A stretch of DNA of 34,854 nt, from NCBI GenBank assembly GCA_003514305.1, contig DORE01000049.1, forward strand, positions 1 to 34,854. The letters are read 5' to 3'. Of the stretch, positions 33,062 through 34,854 are shown piece after piece (the stretch's first letter is position 1; each line of letters starts with the position of its first letter). The position numbers and the translations under genes were made by a program. The stretch comes from Gammaproteobacteria bacterium. GTDB taxonomy: Bacteria > Pseudomonadota > Gammaproteobacteria > Pseudomonadales > Pseudohongiellaceae. Below the pieces are notes generated by a model. The model worked only from the letters and a program-made list of their open reading frames with translations, did no database searches and was not told the origin of the DNA.

Positions 33062-34462
33062 TCAAAGCCTTAGGCTAGTTTGCGCGTAAAAGTAATGGCT
33101 GTCACCTTTGTTGACCCGGTCCATATAAGCGCCAGACGCAATATAAACATACCCACTATCGATCGTAAGTTTGCCAGAGAACAGATGCCATCTCACTCGC
33201 GTCTCCAGTTGATCACCGAGATGGTCCTCCCCAATGCCGCCTTCATGCCGATAGCGGGTGATGCGCCAGCCCTGCGCAGGGGCCGCGAGCGAAGGCCTCT
33301 GCCACCGGATATAGGCATCCACGTTGCTGGCTGGTTGCAGATTAAGCACTAGACCCGGGGAACTGGTATTGACTCTCTGAAAAGCCCGAAATGAGCCAGT
33401 TGGCCCAAAGTCGGGGCGCGGCACGCCAAAGAGGTGATCCAGCTCATTAGACTCATTGTCCAGTGGATCTTTGTCGCCGCTTCCATAATGGTAGATAAAA
33501 CTGAGCCGCGGCTGCCATGTGACCTGGAAGCTGTAACCGAATGAGAGGTGATAATAACGAGCTGAATGGTGTCGAAGCGGCCCGGAAACATCCAGTGCTG
33601 GCGCATCGCCAAATTGGTAAACGGCTTCAGCATCATAATGCCACCGACCGGCAGCCGGATTTCTAAACAAACGGACCCCGGGATTCAACACATCGAAACG
33701 CTGATTATCTGGTCGATCACGTCGCTCATCGGCCCCCAGAAAGTACAACTGGAGTGAATCTCCTTTCGAGCCCAGCGCTGTGGTGAAATACGCACCCCAA
33801 AAGAAGTCGCTCGACTGTTTATCGGGACGAGCTTCGTTGTCAATCCAGTCACCGTCTACCAGTCTCATGGTTGGCCGGGTGTAGAACATTTCGATTGTCG
33901 TTTCGTCCGACTCAAGACCGGCGTGAACGCCTGCAAATGAATTTATAGTGTTTCGAAACCGATTACGTGCAACAAAACGCCGGCTCCCCTGATCCATTGT
34001 GAACCGGCCAATCTTCAGGAACCCTTTATCGCCCTCATGGAATACATCTTTAAATGGGAAGCTCACATTGGCTTGCAGTATGTCCAACGGATTGGCAAAA
34101 AAGCTGTCCAGTGGCGAACCCTCGTCCATCAGATAGGTTCGCATATCAGCAAATTCAGCAGTGAGGGAGAGCCTTTTGAATTTGGCTTCTGACTTCAGAA
34201 GATTCCGCCACTCGAAACCCTGATCGCTACCCTCAAGGCCGTTGCGGAACTGCCCATCCAAAAATTGGATGCGGCTTTGCTGCTCAAACGCAACGGACAA
34301 CCAATTGGGCAGCGCATCGCTCTGCTGGGCGCGCACTGGCCAAGAGGTCAGTACCGACATAAGAGCCGCAGCTAGAAGCTGGGTTAAGCAAACTACAACC
34401 GTTTGAGAATGCTGAAACATTGTATAGACAGACCGGTTTGATTTGCCTGAGGACTGGACCAT
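33062..34462 (-). CDS. Alginate-export family outer-membrane porin
   Basis: 466 residues. An 18-ish-strand beta-barrel of the AlgE-like family. The signal peptide is long, with a polar n-region and hydrophobic core ending in WPVRAQ (~residue 46). The diagnostic segment is IGRFTMDQGSRRFVARNRFR followed by NTINSFAGVHAGLE, closely resembling the family's QGSRRLVARNRFRN motif. Other barrel strands show alternating aromatics, and the protein ends in a strand with final LRL. The start is ATG at 34462, eight bases after AGGAG; a GTG three codons earlier has that site too close. No alginate synthesis genes are nearby, so the exported or imported solute could be another acidic polymer or small acid. 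A promoter with perfect TATAAT lies 31 bases upstream. Confidence 0.88.
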   Translation of the reverse strand: MVQSSGKSNRSVYTMFQHSQTVVVCLTQLLAAALMSVLTSWPVRAQQSDALPNWLSVAFEQQSRIQFLDGQFRNGLEGSDQGFEWRNLLKSEAKFKRLSLTAEFADMRTYLMDEGSPLDSFFANPLDILQANVSFPFKDVFHEGDKGFLKIGRFTMDQGSRRFVARNRFRNTINSFAGVHAGLESDETTIEMFYTRPTMRLVDGDWIDNEARPDKQSSDFFWGAYFTTALGSKGDSLQLYFLGADERRDRPDNQRFDVLNPGVRLFRNPAAGRWHYDAEAVYQFGDAPALDVSGPLRHHSARYYHLSFGYSFQVTWQPRLSFIYHYGSGDKDPLDNESNELDHLFGVPRPDFGPTGSFRAFQRVNTSSPGLVLNLQPASNVDAYIRWQRPSLAAPAQGWRITRYRHEGGIGEDHLGDQLETRVRWHLFSGKLTIDSGYVYIASGAYMDRVNKGDSHYFYAQTSLRL

Positions 34463-34492
34463 AACCGGCACTCCTATGGTTATGAAGAAGAT

Positions 34493-34522
34493 ATTATATC
34501 TAAATACTTGACTTAATGAAAA
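34493..34522 (-). promoter_or_regulatory. Promoter of the alginate-export-family porin gene
   Basis: On the minus strand a perfect TATAAT (34498-34493) is preceded 18 bases upstream by TTTTCA (34522-34517), 4 of 6 matches. The start point near 34486 gives a 24-base leader that includes AGGAG. Confidence 0.5.
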
Positions 34523-34534
34523 AGCGAGTCGCTT
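34519..34534 (-). terminator. Short hairpin with T run after the peptidase gene
   Basis: On the minus strand AAGCG (34534-34530), loop ACT and CGCTT (34526-34522) are followed by TTT, making five consecutive T. The stem is only 5 bp. It lies about 70 bases beyond the stop at 34605 and just before the porin promoter. Confidence 0.35.
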
Positions 34535-34604
34535 GTGTCCGCCGCAGGGCTTAAAGACTGAGCGAGCAGCAGTCGATGGCCAACAAGTTTGATTGTTAGC
34601 CGCT

Positions 34605-34854
34605 TCACCAAGAGGTCGCGAGAGGCCGCAGGCGCTCGACGCGGAACAATGTATCTGCCGCCTGCAAAATTTTGAGCCGCAGCTGCAGGTTGTAATCTGG
34701 ACGCTGCGCCAAGAATTCTCTTACCGTAGTTGCCGCCGCCGCCGAGTTGTGGCTCCCTAGCGTCGCACCTAACCATCTACCCGGAAAGAAAATGTCACCA
34801 GTCGCCTGTATCTCTTCCAGCATCACGAGGCTCGGCATAATGTAAGATTCGGAC
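34605..34854 (-). CDS. C-terminus of a probable M1 family aminopeptidase, cut by window edge
   Basis: The frame runs in from the right edge without a stop and ends at 34605, giving 82 residues. The sequence LEEIQATGDIFFPGRWL, then ATLGSHNSAAAATTVREFLA, RPDYN and LQLRLKILQAADTLFRVERL resembles the helical C-terminal end of M1 metallo-aminopeptidases of gammaproteobacteria, where an IQxTGDIFFPxxW and AD-LFR pattern is familiar to me. The zinc motif HExxH would lie far upstream outside the window, so the call rests on the tail alone. An ATG at 34838 exists in frame but is unlikely to be the true start. Confidence 0.55.
   Translation of the reverse strand, partial: SESYIMPSLVMLEEIQATGDIFFPGRWLGATLGSHNSAAAATTVREFLAQRPDYNLQLRLKILQAADTLFRVERLRPLATSW

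Noticed and set aside
1..34854. CRISPR arrays, tRNA or rRNA genes, transposases, integrases, toxin-antitoxin or defence genes
   Set aside because: I looked for regularly spaced repeats, cloverleaf-like segments and hallmark motifs on both strands and saw none.

Overview
The window reads as ordinary chromosome from an aerobic, probably marine or aquatic gammaproteobacterium. The evidence is a TonB-dependent receptor, a periplasmic PQQ/cytochrome c dehydrogenase, a complete iscR-sufBCDSATE operon whose SufS and IscR key residues fall at E. coli numbering, a YqaA-type membrane protein and an AlgE-like porin. G+C is moderate (about 55% in most genes) with a few clearly AT-richer genes. Order-level placement (Halieaceae/Cellvibrionales-like) is only a guess. 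I see no rRNA, tRNA, CRISPR array, integrase, transposase or phage gene.

Layout. 1-2736: C-terminal part of a TonB-dependent receptor cut by the window edge, closed by a strong terminator and facing a secreted protein of unknown function (2888-3874, minus). 4288-9524, plus: a Tat-exported PhoD-like phosphatase, a glutamate dehydrogenase, a sterol-desaturase-family hydroxylase and an overlapping orphan membrane protein. 9552-11797, minus: a quinohaemoprotein alcohol dehydrogenase preceded by, and overlapping by ATGA, a 71-codon remnant of the IMP dehydrogenase gene guaB. 11881-12849: an AT-rich short-chain dehydrogenase that looks recently acquired. 12983-19103, plus: secreted beta-helix protein, DUF819 membrane protein, PhoPQ-activated pathogenicity-related (PqaA-like) hydrolase and a membrane-anchored alpha/beta hydrolase. 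19081-20786, minus: a secreted alpha/beta hydrolase translationally coupled to a TetR regulator, with a perfect 14-bp palindrome lying between the -35 and -10 elements of their promoter. 20901-22415: a divergent NhaC-type Na+/H+ antiporter.

22485-29324, minus: the iron-sulfur operon, in transcription order iscR, sufB, sufC, sufD, sufS, sufA, sufT, sufE. SufBCD is the scaffold, SufS and SufE deliver sulfur from cysteine, SufA is an A-type carrier, and SufT is a maturation accessory. IscR, with Cys92/Cys98/Cys104/His107, should sense cluster status. A 25-bp sequence ahead of iscR fits the IscR type 1 site at 22 positions by my hand alignment, so feedback control of the whole operon is likely.

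29572-33045, plus: an MFS transporter, an acyl-CoA synthetase and a YqaA-like protein, probably an uptake-and-activation operon for a carboxylic acid. 33062-34462, minus: an alginate-export-family porin. 34605-34854, minus: what looks like the C-terminus of an M1 aminopeptidase.

I did not find a convincing new multi-gene system. The points most worth following are the guaB leader fused by translational coupling to the PQQ dehydrogenase, the TetR operator/hydrolase module, the lanthanide-like Asp pair in the PQQ dehydrogenase, and the sterol-desaturase/orphan membrane protein pair.
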